Assembly: GCA_030645955.1 (NCBI GenBank)
Contig: JAUSMR010000076.1
Span: forward strand, 1-64,000
Length of the DNA: 64,000 nucleotides
Reading direction: 5' to 3'
Source: Gallionella sp.
GTDB taxonomy: Bacteria; Pseudomonadota; Gammaproteobacteria; Burkholderiales; Gallionellaceae
The notes under the pieces were generated by a model, which was not told the origin of the DNA, searched no databases, and was given only the letters and a program-made list of their open reading frames with translations. A program made the translations under genes and the position numbers. This document shows positions 10,962-22,860 of the stretch, piece after piece; within the stretch, counting starts at the first letter, position 1, and every line of letters starts with the position of its first letter.

Positions 10962-11450
10962 TTAACGATACTTTGCATCCGTCGCCCGATCCCTGGCGAT
11001 TTGCTCTTCATATTTTTCGCCCAGCGCCAGCAGCATAGTCTTGGTGTAATACAGGTCTCCGGGCTTTTCGCCGTGATACTCGAACATGCGCGTTTCGACG
11101 ATTGCATCCACCGGGCAGGACTCCTCGCAGAAGCCGCAAAAAATGCATTTGTACAGATCGATATCGTATTGCGTGGTGCGGCGCGTACCGTCCTCGCGCT
11201 CGGCCACTTCAATAGTGATCGCCAGTGCCGGACAGACTGCCTCGCACAGTTTGCAACCGATGCAACGCTCTTCGCCGTTGGCATAACGGCGCTGTGCGTG
11301 CAGGCCACGAAAACGGAAGCTCTGCGGGGTCTTCTCTTCGGGGTACTGCACGGTGATTTTGCGCGCGAAGAAATACCGCCCGGTCAGCGCCATGCCCTTG
11401 ACCAGCTCGAACAGCAGGAAAGTCTTGAAGAAGTTTTTTATCTTTTCCAT
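10962..11450 (-). CDS. nuoI: NADH-quinone oxidoreductase subunit I
   Basis: NuoI carries iron-sulfur clusters N6a and N6b of the connecting arm. The 162-residue protein has the two expected ferredoxin-type motifs, [16 protein letters not shown] near residue 60 and [16 protein letters not shown] near residue 100. The N-terminal amphipathic region [20 protein letters not shown] attaches it to the membrane arm. Length is typical for betaproteobacteria. It lies 15 bases after nuoH. Confidence 0.97.
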   Translation of the reverse strand: MEKIKNFFKTFLLFELVKGMALTGRYFFARKITVQYPEEKTPQSFRFRGLHAQRRYANGEERCIGCKLCEAVCPALAITIEVAEREDGTRRTTQYDIDLYKCIFCGFCEESCPVDAIVETRMFEYHGEKPGDLYYTKTMLLALGEKYEEQIARDRATDAKYR

Positions 11451-11465
11451 ATTCGTTTCCTCTGC

Positions 11466-12506
11466 TTACCAGACCCACAGCGCGGTTTGCATCCACGCGG
11501 CAACCACCACCACCCAGATGATGGTGAGCGGAATAAACACTTTCCAGCCGAGACGCATCAGTTGGTCATAGCGATAACGAGGAAAGGTCGCTCGGAACCA
11601 CAGGAACAGGAACAGGATGAAGGAAACCTTGCCAAACAGCCAGATGAAGCTGTCCGGCAGGAACGGCAGCGGCGACAGCCAGCCGCCCAGGAACATGATC
11701 GAGGTGAGGAAGGCAATCAGGATCATGTTGGCGTATTCGGCCAGAAAGAACAGCGCGAATGCCATGCCGGAATATTCCACATGGAAGCCCGCGACGATTT
11801 CCGACTCGCCTTCGGCCATATCGAACGGCGCACGATTGGTTTCCGCCACGCCGGAAATCAGATACACCAGGAACATCGGGAACAGCGGGATCAGATACCA
11901 GTTCAGCATGCCGAAACGGCCTTGCTGACCGTGCACGATGTCGCCCAAGTTCATGCTTTGCGAAGCCATCAGTACGCACACCAGCGCAAAACCCATGGCG
12001 ATTTCATACGACACGATCTGCGCGGCGGAACGCACCGCGCCGAGAAAGGCATATTTGGAGTTGGAAGCCCAGCCGGCGATGATGATGCCGTACACGCCCA
12101 GCGAAGTCATCGCCAAAAGGTACAACAGCCCCGCATTAAGATTGGCCAGTGCCATGCCGTCGCTGAACGGCACCACCGCCCACGCCGCCAGCGATGGAGC
12201 CAGCGCCATGACCGGTGCCAGAACAAACAGGAATTTGCTTGAACCGGTCGGGACGATGATTTCCTTGAACAGCAATTTCACACCGTCGGCAATCGGTTGC
12301 AACAAACCATAAGGGCCGACACGATTCGGGCCGATGCGGATTTGCATATAGCCGATAACCTTGCGTTCTGCCAGTGTCAGATAGGCAACTGCAAGCATGA
12401 TCGGCACCACGATGGCCATAATCTTGACCACTGTCCAGAGTGGCAACCAGAGCGGACCGAACAGATCAAGCCCGGTCTGTTCGAGGGTTTGCAGCAGATC
12501 CATCAT
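11466..12506 (-). CDS. nuoH: NADH-quinone oxidoreductase subunit H
   Basis: NuoH is the membrane subunit that, with NuoB and NuoD, forms the quinone-binding chamber. The 346-residue protein has eight membrane helices and conserved cytoplasmic loops: [22 protein letters not shown] near residue 45, and the acidic loop [25 protein letters not shown] near residue 225. Length and motifs are normal. The start overlaps the nuoG stop by four bases. Confidence 0.97.
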   Translation of the reverse strand: MMDLLQTLEQTGLDLFGPLWLPLWTVVKIMAIVVPIMLAVAYLTLAERKVIGYMQIRIGPNRVGPYGLLQPIADGVKLLFKEIIVPTGSSKFLFVLAPVMALAPSLAAWAVVPFSDGMALANLNAGLLYLLAMTSLGVYGIIIAGWASNSKYAFLGAVRSAAQIVSYEIAMGFALVCVLMASQSMNLGDIVHGQQGRFGMLNWYLIPLFPMFLVYLISGVAETNRAPFDMAEGESEIVAGFHVEYSGMAFALFFLAEYANMILIAFLTSIMFLGGWLSPLPFLPDSFIWLFGKVSFILFLFLWFRATFPRYRYDQLMRLGWKVFIPLTIIWVVVVAAWMQTALWVW

Positions 12507-14863
12507 GCGCGCTCCACAGTTATCGTTCCAAACATCGCACCGAGTTCAGCCGTCGCCGGATGACCCGCCGCCACGCGCGCGGCACCGGCAGGCAGCGCGT
12601 CATCCGCCTGTGCGACCAGGCGCACGCCAGCTTTGCCCTGGATCACCCGTACGGCATCACCCGATTGCACACCCAACTTCTGCAGTTCGCTGCCATGCAT
12701 CGACACGCACGGGGTTGCGGCATCGCGGGTCTTCTGCAACGAGGTCGCGCGGCGCACCACTGCATCGGTCGAATAAATCGGCACGTCAGCCACGCGCTGC
12801 AAGCCGCCGCTGTTGCCGCCCGCCGCCACAGCCTGCAACTCAACACCTGCAATGTGATTGTTCAATTTATCGAGCACGTTTTGACCGGACAGCATCGCAT
12901 CGCGCACCTCCTCGCTGGTGTCGTAATCAAAACCCTGCACATCGAGCAGATTGCCCAATACGCGCAGCACCTTCCAGGCCGGACGAGCTTCGCCGAGTGG
13001 CTTCACTGCTCCCTTGAAGCTTTGTGCACGCCCTTCGGTGTTCACAAACGTACCGGAGGTTTCAGTAAACGGCGCGATAGGCAACAGCACATCGGCGTAA
13101 TCGGTCGCATGGTGTTTATAGGCGGACATCGCCACCACCATGTCGGCGGCGTACATTGCGGGCATCGCCTGTTGCGGATTGTGCATATCCAGCTCCGGCT
13201 CGGCATTCAGCAATACATAAGCCTTGCGCGGCGACGCCAGCATTTGCGCGGCATTCATGCCCTGCGGATCTGCACCGAATGGCACGGCTCCGGCGAGATA
13301 ACCGCCGACGCTATTGGCCGCTTCACCGAGGAAGCCAAAGCTTGCGCCACACAATGCGGCGATCTGCTCGGCCAGCAAGGCGATTTGTGTAGCTTGCGGA
13401 TGTTGTTGCGCGAAGTTACCAAGCAACACGGCAACACGTTCGCCGCTCGCCAGACTGCGCGCGATAGCACGTGCCGACTCGGAGGGTTGCGCACCCTCAA
13501 TGGCTTTCTTTGCCTCAGCGGAAAGCGCAGTTGATTTTTCCACCGCAAGCGCCTTCAGGATTTGCGCCAGCACATTCGCCAGCTCGCCCGGCGCGACGAT
13601 GGCTTTGTTGGCGACCGGCATCAGCAAATCGTCATCGCTGGCATGCACGATATTGGCTTGCGCGCCGCGTTTGACCGCCTGGCGCACACGCTGCGCCAGC
13701 AAGGGGTGATCCTTGCGCAGGAAGCTGCCCACGATCAGCAAACGGTCGCGGGTATTGATGTCGGCGACAGGCATACCCAACCATGGTGCACCGGCCTGTT
13801 TGCCATCTGAACTGAAATCGGACTGGCGCAAACGGAAATCCACGTTGCCGCTGCCGATACCGCGCATGAGCTTTTGCAGCAGGTAGAGCTCTTCCAGCGT
13901 GCTGTGCGGGGTCGCCAGCGCGGCAATTTGCTCTGCGCCGTTATCCCTGGCAATTTCACGCAAACCGTTCGCCACATATTCCAGCGCGACCGGCCATTCG
14001 ACTTCCAGCCACTTGCCGTCCTGCTTGAGCATCGGCTTGGTCAGGCGTTCCGGCGAATTCAGCCCTTCATAGCTGAATCTGTCCTTGTCGGAAATCCAGC
14101 ATTCGTTGACGGCTTCGTTTTCGATAGGGGTGACACGCATCACCTTGTTGTTTTTTGCATGCACGGCCAGATTGGAGCCCAGACCGTCATGCGGGCTGAC
14201 CGACTTGCGCCGCGACAACTCCCAACTGCGTGCGGTGTAGCGGAACGGCTTGCTGGTCAATGCGCCGACCGGGCACAGGTCGATCATGTTACCGGACAAC
14301 TCGGAATCTACCGAGCTGTTCACAAAGCTCATGATCTCGGCATGTTCGCCGCGGAACGCCAGGCCCAATTCCATCATGCCGGCGATTTCCTGCCCAAAAC
14401 GCACACAGCGCGTGCAGTGGATGCAGCGGCTCATTTCCATCGTGGAAATCAGCGCGCCGATATCCTTGTGCATCACGATGCGCTTTTCTTCGCTGTAGCG
14501 CGATGCCGTCGCTCCATAACCCATCGCCACATCCTGCAACTGGCATTCACCGCCCTGGTCGCAAATCGGGCAATCCAGCGGGTGGTTGATCAGCAGAAAC
14601 TCCATCACACCCTTTTGCGCCTTGACCGCCAACTCGGAATGGGTATGGACCTTCATGCCATCTGCAGCCGGCGTCGCGCAGGCGGGCAGCGGTTTTGGCG
14701 CCTTTTCCACCTCGACCAGGCACATGCGGCAACTGGCGGCGATGGACAGTTTCTTGTGGTAACAAAAATGAGGAATATGAACGCCAGCCTTGTGCGCCGC
14801 ATCCATCACGGTGGAACCGCGCTCGGTTTCAACCAGCTTGCCATCAATTTCAACGTTGATCAT
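12503..14863 (-). CDS. nuoG: NADH-quinone oxidoreductase subunit G
   Basis: This 786-residue subunit carries the N1b, N4 and N5 clusters. Visible motifs are the [2Fe-2S] site [18 protein letters not shown] (residues about 46-63), the His-ligated N5 site near 100 ([15 protein letters not shown]), and the N4 site [19 protein letters not shown] near 145. The segment [14 protein letters not shown] lacks the extra cysteines of cluster N7, as is usual in betaproteobacteria. The rest is a degenerate molybdopterin oxidoreductase fold without cofactor. Length is normal. It starts 21 bases after nuoF. Confidence 0.96.
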   Translation of the reverse strand: MINVEIDGKLVETERGSTVMDAAHKAGVHIPHFCYHKKLSIAASCRMCLVEVEKAPKPLPACATPAADGMKVHTHSELAVKAQKGVMEFLLINHPLDCPICDQGGECQLQDVAMGYGATASRYSEEKRIVMHKDIGALISTMEMSRCIHCTRCVRFGQEIAGMMELGLAFRGEHAEIMSFVNSSVDSELSGNMIDLCPVGALTSKPFRYTARSWELSRRKSVSPHDGLGSNLAVHAKNNKVMRVTPIENEAVNECWISDKDRFSYEGLNSPERLTKPMLKQDGKWLEVEWPVALEYVANGLREIARDNGAEQIAALATPHSTLEELYLLQKLMRGIGSGNVDFRLRQSDFSSDGKQAGAPWLGMPVADINTRDRLLIVGSFLRKDHPLLAQRVRQAVKRGAQANIVHASDDDLLMPVANKAIVAPGELANVLAQILKALAVEKSTALSAEAKKAIEGAQPSESARAIARSLASGERVAVLLGNFAQQHPQATQIALLAEQIAALCGASFGFLGEAANSVGGYLAGAVPFGADPQGMNAAQMLASPRKAYVLLNAEPELDMHNPQQAMPAMYAADMVVAMSAYKHHATDYADVLLPIAPFTETSGTFVNTEGRAQSFKGAVKPLGEARPAWKVLRVLGNLLDVQGFDYDTSEEVRDAMLSGQNVLDKLNNHIAGVELQAVAAGGNSGGLQRVADVPIYSTDAVVRRATSLQKTRDAATPCVSMHGSELQKLGVQSGDAVRVIQGKAGVRLVAQADDALPAGAARVAAGHPATAELGAMFGTITVERA

Positions 14864-14884
14864 TGTTCACCTAACCCGTCAGCT

Positions 14885-16150
14885 TTACACCAAGCAACGC
14901 TTGTGTTCGATGTGATATTCAAATTCGGCGCGAAAATGCCTGAGCATGCCCTGCACCGGCCAGACCGCTGCCTCACCCAATGCGCAAATGGTGCGTCCGG
15001 CGATGTTGTCGCCCACGCTCAACAGCAAATCCAGGTCTTCCTTGCGGCCTTCGCCATGCTCGATGCGATGCACAATGCGATAGAGCCAGCCGGTTCCCTC
15101 GCGGCATGGAGTGCATTGCCCGCAGGATTCCTCATAATAGAAATAGGATAAACGCTCCAGTGCACGCACCATGCAGGTGGTCTCGTCCATCACGATCACC
15201 GCACCGCTGCCCAGGCCGGAACCGGCTTTTTGAATGGAATCGTAGTCCATGGTCAGGCCCATCATGATCTCGGCGGGCAGCACCGGCATCGACGAACCGC
15301 CCGGTATCACCGCTTTAAGTGTGTGTCCGTTGCGTACCCCGCCCGCCATTTTCAGCAGTTCGCTGAACGGCGTGCCCATCGGCACTTCGAAGTTGCCGGG
15401 ATTGTTCACATGACCGGACACGGAAAACAGCTTGGTACCGCCGTTGTTGGGCTTGCCCAGTTCCAGGAATTTCTGCCCGCCATGATTGATGATGTAAGGG
15501 ATGCTGGCAAAGGTTTCCGTGTTATTGATGGTGGTCGGTTTGCCATACAGTCCGAAGCTCGCGGGGAAAGGCGGCTTGTAGCGCGGCTGGCCTTTCTTGC
15601 CTTCAATGGATTCCAGCAAGGCGGTTTCCTCGCCGCAGATATACGCGCCATAACCCAGGTGGTTATGCAGATCGAAACAGAAATCCGTGCCCATGATGTT
15701 GTCGCCCAGATAACCGGCGGCACGCGCCAGTTCACAGGCTTCTTCCATGCGCTCGTAAGCCTCGAAGATTTCGCCATGCACGTAGTTGTAGCCGGTCTTC
15801 ACCCCCATCGTATAGGCGGCAATCGCCATGCCTTCGATAAGCAGATGCGGGTTGTAGCGCAGGATATCCCAGTCCTTGCAAGTGCCCGGCTCGCCCTCGT
15901 CGGTATTGCAGACGATGTACTTTTCGCCATCGTAGTTCTTGGGCATGAAGCTCCACTTCAGCCCGGTCGGAAAACCCGCGCCGCCGCGCCCGCGCAAAGC
16001 CGACAATTTGACCTCGGCAATAATCGCATCAGGCGCCATTTTCCCGGTCAGCACCTTGCGCAACGCCTGGTAACCGCCGACCTTGAGATAATTTTCCAGC
16101 GTCCAGGGCTGGTCGAAATCCATCGTGGTGAGAATGACCGGACCTCTCAT
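14885..16150 (-). CDS. nuoF: NADH-quinone oxidoreductase subunit F (NADH- and FMN-binding)
   Basis: NuoF oxidises NADH through FMN and passes electrons to cluster N3. The ATG at 16150 overlaps the nuoE stop (ATGA) and gives 421 residues beginning [12 protein letters not shown]; a longer upstream frame is out of family. Motifs are [19 protein letters not shown] near residue 55 (NADH/FMN site) and [13 protein letters not shown] near residue 350 with a further Cys near 395 (cluster N3). If the cell is a lithotroph, this complex could run in reverse to make NADH; that is inference. Confidence 0.97.
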   Translation of the reverse strand: MRGPVILTTMDFDQPWTLENYLKVGGYQALRKVLTGKMAPDAIIAEVKLSALRGRGGAGFPTGLKWSFMPKNYDGEKYIVCNTDEGEPGTCKDWDILRYNPHLLIEGMAIAAYTMGVKTGYNYVHGEIFEAYERMEEACELARAAGYLGDNIMGTDFCFDLHNHLGYGAYICGEETALLESIEGKKGQPRYKPPFPASFGLYGKPTTINNTETFASIPYIINHGGQKFLELGKPNNGGTKLFSVSGHVNNPGNFEVPMGTPFSELLKMAGGVRNGHTLKAVIPGGSSMPVLPAEIMMGLTMDYDSIQKAGSGLGSGAVIVMDETTCMVRALERLSYFYYEESCGQCTPCREGTGWLYRIVHRIEHGEGRKEDLDLLLSVGDNIAGRTICALGEAAVWPVQGMLRHFRAEFEYHIEHKRCLV

Positions 16151-16626
16151 GATTTGTCCAGCTCCGCCAAAATTTGATCTATCTTGTCCTTGCTCAAGCG
16201 TCCACAAAGTCTTTTGTTGTTCACGGTAAACAGCGGTGCATCCTTGCATGCCCCCATGCACTCGCCTTCCCGCAGACCATATTTTCCATCTGCGGTCACT
16301 TCGCCAAAACCGATACCCAGCCTGGATTCCAGATAGGCCACGGTATCCCCCGCACCGCACAATGTGCAGGACAGGTTGGTGCACACTGTAATGGTGTGCT
16401 TGCCCATCGGTTTGAGGTTGTACATGTGGTAAAAGGTCGCCACTTCGTATACCGCCATTTTCGGCATACCGAGATAATCCGCGACATCCGCCATGTCATC
16501 ATTGGCGATCCAACCCTTTTCGTCCTGCACGAAACGCAACGCCGCCATTACCGCAGACTGCTTCTGATCCGCCGGATACTTCTTCAACTCGCGGTTGATC
16601 TTGGCCTGTATTTGTTCGGATAACAT
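16147..16626 (-). CDS. nuoE: NADH-quinone oxidoreductase subunit E
   Basis: NuoE is the 24-kDa thioredoxin-fold subunit carrying the off-pathway [2Fe-2S] cluster N1a. In the 159-residue protein the four ligands are in [11 protein letters not shown] (two of its three Cys) and [11 protein letters not shown]. The N-terminal helical domain ([20 protein letters not shown]) is also typical. The start follows the nuoD stop by 12 bases and the stop overlaps nuoF. Confidence 0.96.
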   Translation of the reverse strand: MLSEQIQAKINRELKKYPADQKQSAVMAALRFVQDEKGWIANDDMADVADYLGMPKMAVYEVATFYHMYNLKPMGKHTITVCTNLSCTLCGAGDTVAYLESRLGIGFGEVTADGKYGLREGECMGACKDAPLFTVNNKRLCGRLSKDKIDQILAELDKS

Positions 16627-16638
16627 TTATGACACCCT

Positions 16639-17892
16639 TTAACGGTCAACTTCGCCAAAAACTATGTCCTGCGTGCCGATAATGGTCACCACATCGGCGA
16701 TCATGTGGCCGCGCACCATCTCATCCAGCGCAGCTATATGCGCGAAGCCCGGCGCCCGTATCTTCATGCGATAGGGTTTGTTCGCACCATCGGAAATCAG
16801 GTAAATCCCGAACTCGCCCTTGGGATGTTCCACCGCAGCATAAGCCTCGCCGGCAGGAACGTGCATGCCCTCGGTGAACAGCTTGAAATGGTGAATCAAT
16901 TCTTCCATGTTCTGCTTCATCGCTTCACGCCTGGGCGGTGCGAACTTGAAATTGTCTGTCATCACCGGACCGGGATTGTCACGCAGCCAGGCTATGCATT
17001 GTTTGATGATGCGGTTGGACTGGCGCATCTCCTCGACGCGCACCAGATAGCGGTCATAGGAATCGCCGTTGGTGCCGACCGGAATATCGAAATCCATACG
17101 GTCATAGACTTCGTACGGCTGCTTCTTGCGCAAATCCCACTCCACTCCGGAACCGCGCAACATCGGGCCGGTAAAACCCAAAGCCAGCGCGCGCTCCGGC
17201 GAGACAACACCGATGCCGACGGTACGCTGCTTCCAGATACGGTTGTCGGTGAGCAAGGTCTCATATTCATCCACATACGTGGGGAAACGATTGGTGAAAT
17301 CCTCCAGAAAATCAAGCAGTGAACCCTGGCGGTTTTCATTGAGCTTTTTCACCGCAGCGGCGTTGTGGATTTTCGATGCCTGGTATTGCGGCATCGTGTC
17401 GGGCAAATCGCGGTACACGCCGCCCGGACGATAATATGCCGCATGCAGTCGCGCACCGGATACCGCCTCGTAGGCATCCATCAAATCCTCGCGCTCGCGG
17501 AAGCAGTACAGGAAGATGGTCATCGCGCCGATGTCTATCCCGTGTGCGCCCAACCACAACAGATGGTTCAGGACGCGGGTGATCTCATCGAACATCACGC
17601 GGATATACTGGGCGCGCAACGGCACCTCGATTCCCGCCAACTTTTCGACAGCCATGACATAAGCATGCTCGTTGCTCATCATCGAGACATAATCGAGCCG
17701 GTCCATGTAGGGCAAATTTTGCAGGAAAGTCTTGTGCTCGGCCAGTTTTTCGGTGGCACGATGCAGCAAACCGATATGCGGGTCGGCCCGCTCGATTACC
17801 TCGCCGTCCAATTCCAGCACCAGGCGCAACACGCCGTGAGCCGCAGGGTGCTGCGGCCCAAAATTCATGGTGTAGTTTTTGATTTCAGCCAT
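16639..17892 (-). CDS. nuoD: NADH-quinone oxidoreductase subunit D
   Basis: NuoD (49-kDa subunit) lines the quinone site. From the ATG at 17892 ([20 protein letters not shown]) it is 417 residues; the 12 residues added by an upstream ATG are non-conserved. The [20 protein letters not shown] segment contains the quinone-headgroup His. The C-terminus [12 protein letters not shown] is diagnostic. NuoC and NuoD are separate genes, the usual state in betaproteobacteria and unlike the fused NuoCD of enterics. Confidence 0.97.
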   Translation of the reverse strand: MAEIKNYTMNFGPQHPAAHGVLRLVLELDGEVIERADPHIGLLHRATEKLAEHKTFLQNLPYMDRLDYVSMMSNEHAYVMAVEKLAGIEVPLRAQYIRVMFDEITRVLNHLLWLGAHGIDIGAMTIFLYCFREREDLMDAYEAVSGARLHAAYYRPGGVYRDLPDTMPQYQASKIHNAAAVKKLNENRQGSLLDFLEDFTNRFPTYVDEYETLLTDNRIWKQRTVGIGVVSPERALALGFTGPMLRGSGVEWDLRKKQPYEVYDRMDFDIPVGTNGDSYDRYLVRVEEMRQSNRIIKQCIAWLRDNPGPVMTDNFKFAPPRREAMKQNMEELIHHFKLFTEGMHVPAGEAYAAVEHPKGEFGIYLISDGANKPYRMKIRAPGFAHIAALDEMVRGHMIADVVTIIGTQDIVFGEVDR

Positions 17893-17902
17893 TACTGAGC
17901 CC

Positions 17903-18493
17903 TCAGTTACATCCGTAAGTTTCTTCACGCACGATACGCGGCGTCACTTCGCGCGGCTCAATCGATACTGGCTGGTACACCACGCGCTGCTGTTCAGGGT
18001 CGTAGCGCATTTCCACGTGTCCGGACAGCGGGAAATCCTTGCGGAACGGATTGCCGACAAAACCATAGTCGGTCAGGATGCGGCGCAGATCGGGATGTCC
18101 GGTGAACACAATGCCAAACAGATCGAAGGCCTCGCGCTCGTACCAGTTGGCGCAAGGCCAAACGTCCGTGACAGACTCCAGCACCGGAAAATCGTCATCT
18201 TCGGCAAAGATACGCACACGCAAGCGCGCGTTATGCTGCACCGAAAGCAGGTGATAGACGACAGCGAACCGTTTGCCCTCCCACGCGCCATCGCCATAAG
18301 CGGAGTAGTCAACGCCGCACAGGTCGACCATTTGCCCGAAACCCGCCGCGTCACGCAATCGCGCCAGCACATCCAGCATATCGGCTGCCTTGACCACGAC
18401 AGTCAACTCGCCCAGTCTTTCTTCCACGTTGACCAGTTTGTCGCCCAACAAACCCGTCAGATTGGCACGCAAGGTACCCAAATCAGCAGTCAT
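17903..18493 (-). CDS. nuoC: NADH-quinone oxidoreductase subunit C
   Basis: The 30-kDa-type subunit of the peripheral arm has no cofactor. Two ATGs lie two codons apart (18499 and 18493); AGGA stands five bases before the second, which I chose, giving 196 residues. The signature [29 protein letters not shown] is present near residue 115. A longer frame upstream overlaps nuoB and is spurious. It lies eight bases after the nuoB stop. Confidence 0.95.
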   Translation of the reverse strand: MTADLGTLRANLTGLLGDKLVNVEERLGELTVVVKAADMLDVLARLRDAAGFGQMVDLCGVDYSAYGDGAWEGKRFAVVYHLLSVQHNARLRVRIFAEDDDFPVLESVTDVWPCANWYEREAFDLFGIVFTGHPDLRRILTDYGFVGNPFRKDFPLSGHVEMRYDPEQQRVVYQPVSIEPREVTPRIVREETYGCN

Positions 18494-18500
18494 AGTCATC

Positions 18501-18977
18501 CTAGCGCGCAATGGTGTTGGTTCGTTTGATCTTGTTCTGCAGCTGGATGATGCCATACAACAGAGCCTCAGCCGTCGGCGGGCAACCCGGCACGTACACA
18601 TCCACCGGCACGATGCGATCACAACCGCGCACCACCGAGTAGGAATAGTGGTAGTAGCCGCCGCCGTTTGCGCACGACCCCATGGAAATCACCCAACGCG
18701 GCTCGGCCATCTGGTCGTAAACCTTGCGCAAGGCGGGAGCCATCTTGTTGCACAGCGTGCCCGCGACGATCATCACATCCGATTGCCTCGGACTGGGCCG
18801 GAACACGATGCCGAAACGATCCAGATCGTAGCGTGCCGCGCCGGCATGCATCATCTCCACCGCGCAACAGGCCAAGCCGAAAGTCATCGGCCACAACGAG
18901 CCGGTGCGGGTGTAATTGATAATTGTATCGAGCGTCGTGGTGACGACGCCCTTTTCCAGAACCCCTTCTATTCCCAT
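18501..18977 (-). CDS. nuoB: NADH-quinone oxidoreductase subunit B
   Basis: NuoB holds the terminal cluster N2 that reduces quinone. From the ATG at 18977 ([10 protein letters not shown]) it is 158 residues. N2 ligands are visible in [10 protein letters not shown] (tandem Cys), [15 protein letters not shown] and [15 protein letters not shown]. The start lies inside the end of nuoA (10-base overlap), so translation is coupled. An upstream in-frame ATG adds seven residues and is less likely. Confidence 0.97.
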   Translation of the reverse strand: MGIEGVLEKGVVTTTLDTIINYTRTGSLWPMTFGLACCAVEMMHAGAARYDLDRFGIVFRPSPRQSDVMIVAGTLCNKMAPALRKVYDQMAEPRWVISMGSCANGGGYYHYSYSVVRGCDRIVPVDVYVPGCPPTAEALLYGIIQLQNKIKRTNTIAR

Positions 18978-19324
18978 TCCAGGGCTCCTTTCATCCATTC
19001 GTAGATAAAGCCAACCACGAGGATAGCCAGAAAAATCATCATGGAAACGAAACCGAAAGTGCCGATCTCCTTGAGCACGACCGCCCAGGGGAAGAGAAAG
19101 GCGATTTCAAGATCGAACAGGATGAACAGGATGGCAACGAGGTAATAGCGCACGTCAAATTTCATGCGCGCGTCTTCAAAAGCCTCAAAACCGCATTCAT
19201 AGGGAGAATTTTTCTTGCTATCGGGCCGGCTGGCGGATGCCAGCTTGCCCAATATCATGGGAGCCACGCCCATCGCGATACCGACACAGATAAACAACAG
19301 CACCGGAAAATAATTTTCCAACAT
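18968..19324 (-). CDS. nuoA: NADH-quinone oxidoreductase subunit A
   Basis: NuoA is a 118-residue subunit with three membrane helices. The conserved loop [22 protein letters not shown] (near residue 42) forms part of the quinone-channel region, and [13 protein letters not shown] follows. A strong GGGGGGAAG Shine-Dalgarno precedes the ATG at 19324. It is the first gene of the nuo operon, so the promoter should lie in the roughly 100 bases between it and the upstream tRNA-Leu gene, or further back if transcribed with secG-tRNA. Confidence 0.97.
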   Translation of the reverse strand: MLENYFPVLLFICVGIAMGVAPMILGKLASASRPDSKKNSPYECGFEAFEDARMKFDVRYYLVAILFILFDLEIAFLFPWAVVLKEIGTFGFVSMMIFLAILVVGFIYEWMKGALEWE

Positions 19325-19429
19325 TGAGCTTCCCCCCTCTGCCTGTTGTGATTCGTTGGTTTACCCAGAATCACTTATTAATTGTTTTGTTGCGCCGGCA
19401 AACTTTTGTGCCAGCTTATATTTATATTC

Positions 19430-19516
<87 letters not shown>

Positions 19517-19531
19517 CATGTTACTGCAATA

Positions 19532-19876
19532 TTATTTTGGAATCTCCCCGGACTTCGAGTCGTCGGCAGGGTTAACCTCCGGCGCGACCGGAGCCGCCTG
19601 GGTGGCGACCGGCTTCACTTTGTCCATCACCCCTTGCTGCTGCGCGGGATGCGCATATATATAAGTCAGCGACAAACTGGTGATAAAAAACAGCGTCGCA
19701 GCGACTGCCGTGCTGCGGCTGAGAAAATTCGCGGAACCACTGGAGCCAAACAGACTTCCTGCCGAACCAGTACCAAATGCCGCGCCCATGTCGGCACCCT
19801 TGCCATGCTGCATCAGCACCAAACCGATCAGCACCACAGCCGTCAAAACATGCACTACCCAAACCAATGTTTCCAC
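19532..19876 (-). CDS. secG: Preprotein translocase subunit SecG
   Basis: SecG is the small accessory subunit of the SecYEG protein-export channel. The 114-residue protein has the hallmark N-terminal helix (VHVLTAVVLIGLVLMQHGKG), the loop GAAFGTGSAGSLFGSSGSANFLSR and a second helix (AATLFFITSLSLTYIYA). A Pro/Ala-rich tail of about 35 residues follows, as is common in betaproteobacteria. It lies between tpiA and tRNA-Leu. Confidence 0.96.
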   Translation of the reverse strand: METLVWVVHVLTAVVLIGLVLMQHGKGADMGAAFGTGSAGSLFGSSGSANFLSRSTAVAATLFFITSLSLTYIYAHPAQQQGVMDKVKPVATQAAPVAPEVNPADDSKSGEIPK

Positions 19877-19924
19877 ACACTACTCCTCACACACTACGCC
19901 CCGCACATTACTGCAAAGACAAAA

Positions 19925-20680
19925 TCAAACCTGACCGGCGCGACAAATCGCCAGAAACTCATCAGCCACCAAGGAAGCCCCGCCGATTAACCCGCCATCA
20001 ATATCCGGCATCGCAAATAACTCTGCCGCATTACTCGCCTTCACGCTGCCGCCATAGAGTATACACAATCCCGATGCGATTTGACCATCATGAAATGCAA
20101 CACGCTGACGGATAAATGCGTGGACTGCCTGTGCCTGTGCGGAGCTTGCGGTTTTGCCGGTACCAATTGCCCACACCGGTTCGTAAGCCACCACCGCATT
20201 GCGCAAAGCCCCCACCCCACCCAACTGGATCAGCGCATCAAGTTGCTCTGCAACCACAGTCTCGGTAGTTCCGTTTTCACGCTGTTCCAGCGTTTCGCCC
20301 ACACACAAAACAGGCGTAATACCCGCATGTTGCGCAGCCAAAAATTTTTCGGCCACCAGATGACTGTTCTCGCTATAGTAAGCACGTCGCTCTGAATGCC
20401 CGACAATCACATAACCACAACCGAAGTCGCGCAACATCGCGGCAGACACTTCACCAGTATATGCGCCCTTGTCCAGCTGATGCACATCCTGCGCACCCCA
20501 CTTCACTGCGCTACCGGACAGCTTTTGCTGCGCCTGGGGCAAATAAGGGAATGGCACGCAAACCGCGCAGTCGACATTCCGGATTTCGCCCATCCCGCTG
20601 CGCACGGCATCCAGCAGCTCAGCATTCTGAGCCAGCGAACCGTTCATCTTCCAATTTCCGGCAACCAATTTGCGACGCAT
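19925..20680 (-). CDS. tpiA: Triosephosphate isomerase
   Basis: The enzyme interconverts dihydroxyacetone phosphate and glyceraldehyde 3-phosphate. From the ATG at 20680 (MRRKLVAGNWKMNG) it is 251 residues, the usual length. Catalytic residues are visible: Lys in GNWKMNG, His in YVIVGHSERR near residue 95, Glu in VAYEPVWAIGTGKTA near 165 with the flexible loop, and GGSVKASN near 210. It is followed by secG, as in many proteobacteria. Confidence 0.97.
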   Translation of the reverse strand: MRRKLVAGNWKMNGSLAQNAELLDAVRSGMGEIRNVDCAVCVPFPYLPQAQQKLSGSAVKWGAQDVHQLDKGAYTGEVSAAMLRDFGCGYVIVGHSERRAYYSENSHLVAEKFLAAQHAGITPVLCVGETLEQRENGTTETVVAEQLDALIQLGGVGALRNAVVAYEPVWAIGTGKTASSAQAQAVHAFIRQRVAFHDGQIASGLCILYGGSVKASNAAELFAMPDIDGGLIGGASLVADEFLAICRAGQV

Positions 20681-20779
20681 CGTGATTAATCCGCTGAGCA
20701 ATACAGCCTGTAATCCTACATGCGAACACCCTAATGGTCAATGAAGTGAACTTAGAGAAAGACTTACCGTCAAGCAGTT

Positions 20780-21160
20780 CTATGCAGCCTGCACGGCAAT
20801 CCGGTCGCGCTGGGCGTTGATGCGGTTGTGCTCGTCCACATAGACGAGTTGCGGATGGTATTTTTGTAGTTCCAACTCGGTATACATGGCATAGGTGGCG
20901 ATTATGAGAATATCGCCCGGATTGGCCTTGTGTGCCGCCGCGCCGTTCACGGAAATCACACCGGAACCGCGTTGCGCGCGGATGGCATACGTAGTGAAAC
21001 GCTCGCCATTGGTGACGTTGTAAATATCGATCTGCTGGTATTCCTTAATGTCGGCTGCATCCAGCAGATCATCGTCGATCGCGCATGAACCTTCGTAATG
21101 CAACTCGGAGTGCGTGACGTGCACCCGGTGCAACTTGGCTTTAAGCATGATTCTTTGCAT
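20780..21160 (-). CDS. panD: Aspartate 1-decarboxylase (pyruvoyl enzyme)
   Basis: PanD makes beta-alanine from aspartate for pantothenate synthesis. The 126-residue proenzyme has the self-cleavage site HYEGSCAID, with the Gly24-Ser25 bond that is cut to form the pyruvoyl group. [13 protein letters not shown] near residue 50 and [19 protein letters not shown] near 70 are also conserved. Numbering from the ATG at 21160 matches the family exactly. It lies downstream of panC and panB on the same strand with a gap of about 57 bases. Confidence 0.97.
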   Translation of the reverse strand: MQRIMLKAKLHRVHVTHSELHYEGSCAIDDDLLDAADIKEYQQIDIYNVTNGERFTTYAIRAQRGSGVISVNGAAAHKANPGDILIIATYAMYTELELQKYHPQLVYVDEHNRINAQRDRIAVQAA

Positions 21161-21217
21161 TTGGCGCTTCCCTTTCGAACAGGGCGCGAATTATATAGCA
21201 ATCAATCGGCCATGTAA

Positions 21218-22066
21218 TCAATCAACAAGACAAACCTCGACATTATCCAGCAAGCGGGTATTGCCCAACCTGGCCGCCGCCAATATCACCAGTTCATGCT
21301 GTGCCAGATTACCTTGCACGGGGCCTGCCGGCTGCAAATCGGACTGGTTGCGCACTGCCACGTAATCAACGTCCCATCCCCTTGCCCGCAACGCTTCGAC
21401 TGCCTGTTTTTCCAAACGTTCAAAATCGCGCTCGCCTCGCAGGATGGCCTGCTGCGTCTGTTGCAGCGTTTGATACAGAAAAGCCGCTTTGCCACGCTCT
21501 TCCGCACTGAGGTACTGGTTGCGCGAACTCAGCGCCAGGCCGTCCGCCGCACGCACCGTTTCTCCGCCACTGATACGTGTCGGCAAATTCATTTGCAAAA
21601 CCATCTGGCGAATGATGTGCAGCTGCTGGTAATCCTTCTTGCCGAACAATGCGACCTGCGGCTGCACTATGTTGAGCAGCTTCAGCACCACGGTCGCCAT
21701 GCCGCAAAAATGCCCGGGACGGGATGCGCCGCACAGTTCGTTGGCAATCGGCGGCGGCTCGACGAACACGGTTTGCCGCACCGGATACATTTCACTGACA
21801 GCAGGCGCGAACACCACATCCACCAAGCCTTGCAGTTTGGCGCAATCCGCCTCCAGCGTGCGCGGATATTTGTCAAAATCCTCGTTCGGCCCGAATTGCA
21901 GCGGATTCACGAAGATGCTCGCCACCACGCAGTCGCCATGCTCTCGCGCCAGCCGCATCAGATCGAGATGCCCTTCATGCAGATTGCCCATGGTCGGCAC
22001 AAAAGCGATAGCGCGCTCATCGCTCAGACGAGCGCGCAATTCAGCGATAGTTGAGGTTACTTGCAT
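21218..22066 (-). CDS. panC: Pantothenate synthetase (pantoate-beta-alanine ligase)
   Basis: PanC joins pantoate and beta-alanine using ATP. In the 282-residue protein the adenylate-forming motifs are clear: [14 protein letters not shown] (HIGH-like) near residue 25, FGKKDYQQL near 150, and the KMSKS-like loop [12 protein letters not shown] near 180. The ATG shares one base with the panB stop (TAATG), so panB and panC are translationally coupled. Confidence 0.97.
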   Translation of the reverse strand: MQVTSTIAELRARLSDERAIAFVPTMGNLHEGHLDLMRLAREHGDCVVASIFVNPLQFGPNEDFDKYPRTLEADCAKLQGLVDVVFAPAVSEMYPVRQTVFVEPPPIANELCGASRPGHFCGMATVVLKLLNIVQPQVALFGKKDYQQLHIIRQMVLQMNLPTRISGGETVRAADGLALSSRNQYLSAEERGKAAFLYQTLQQTQQAILRGERDFERLEKQAVEALRARGWDVDYVAVRNQSDLQPAGPVQGNLAQHELVILAAARLGNTRLLDNVEVCLVD

Positions 22067-22860
22067 TAAAAACCATGTTCCGCTGCCGGGAAGCTGCCGT
22101 TTTTAACTTCCGCCACATAGCGGCTCACCGCATCAGCGATGGAAGCTGCACCCTGCATGTAATTTTTCACGAAACGCGCCTTTTTGCCCGGATATATGTC
22201 CAGCATGTCGTACAGCACCAGCACCTGGCCTGAACACGCCGCACCTGCGCCGATGCCGATGGTGGGGATGGCCAGTTGCGCGGTGATTTCCGCCGCCAGC
22301 AAGACGGGCATGGCTTCCAGCACCAGCATTCCCGCACCGGCCTGCTCAAGCGACGCCGCGTCCTCCAGCAATTGCTGCGCAACGGCAGCTTCCTTGCCCT
22401 GCACACGGTAGCCGCCCAACTGATGCACCGATTGCGGGGTCAAACCGATATGCCCGCACACCGGAATGCCGCGCCCGGTAAGAAAATCCACCGTTTCTGT
22501 CATCGCCGCGCCGCCTTCCAGCTTGACCATCTGCGCACCCGCCGCCATCAACCGCGCAGCATGTTCAAACGTTTTTTCCGGGCTCACCTGGGACGTGCCG
22601 AACGGCATGTCGCTGACGATGAACGCCTGCCTGGAACCGCGCGCCACGCAGGTACTGTGATAGATCATTTCGTCAAGCGAAACCGGCAAGGTTGTTTCGT
22701 GCCCCTGCAGCACCATGCCGAGCGAATCACCTACCAGCAGCACATCCACGCCCTGAGCTTCGAGCAGCGCGGCGAAGCTCGCGTCATAGCAGGTCAGCAC
22801 GGCGATTTTTTCATCCTTGCCGCGCATAGTTTGTAATTTGGTCAATGTGGTTCTCATCAT
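22066..22860 (-). CDS. panB: 3-methyl-2-oxobutanoate hydroxymethyltransferase
   Basis: PanB transfers a hydroxymethyl group from methylene-tetrahydrofolate to ketoisovalerate, the first pantoate-forming step. The protein of about 264 residues shows [33 protein letters not shown] (metal-binding Asp) near residue 45, KLEGGAAM near 115, and [15 protein letters not shown] near 140. The start region reads GTG-ATG-ATG; I chose the first ATG, which overlaps the upstream kinase stop (TGATG). A one-codon shift either way is possible. Confidence 0.96.
   Translation of the reverse strand: MMRTTLTKLQTMRGKDEKIAVLTCYDASFAALLEAQGVDVLLVGDSLGMVLQGHETTLPVSLDEMIYHSTCVARGSRQAFIVSDMPFGTSQVSPEKTFEHAARLMAAGAQMVKLEGGAAMTETVDFLTGRGIPVCGHIGLTPQSVHQLGGYRVQGKEAAVAQQLLEDAASLEQAGAGMLVLEAMPVLLAAEITAQLAIPTIGIGAGAACSGQVLVLYDMLDIYPGKKARFVKNYMQGAASIADAVSRYVAEVKNGSFPAAEHGF

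Noticed and set aside
11001..12242. 413-codon plus-strand ORF
   Set aside because: It is antisense to nuoI and nuoH, and its composition (His, Gln, Arg) is that of a shadow frame.
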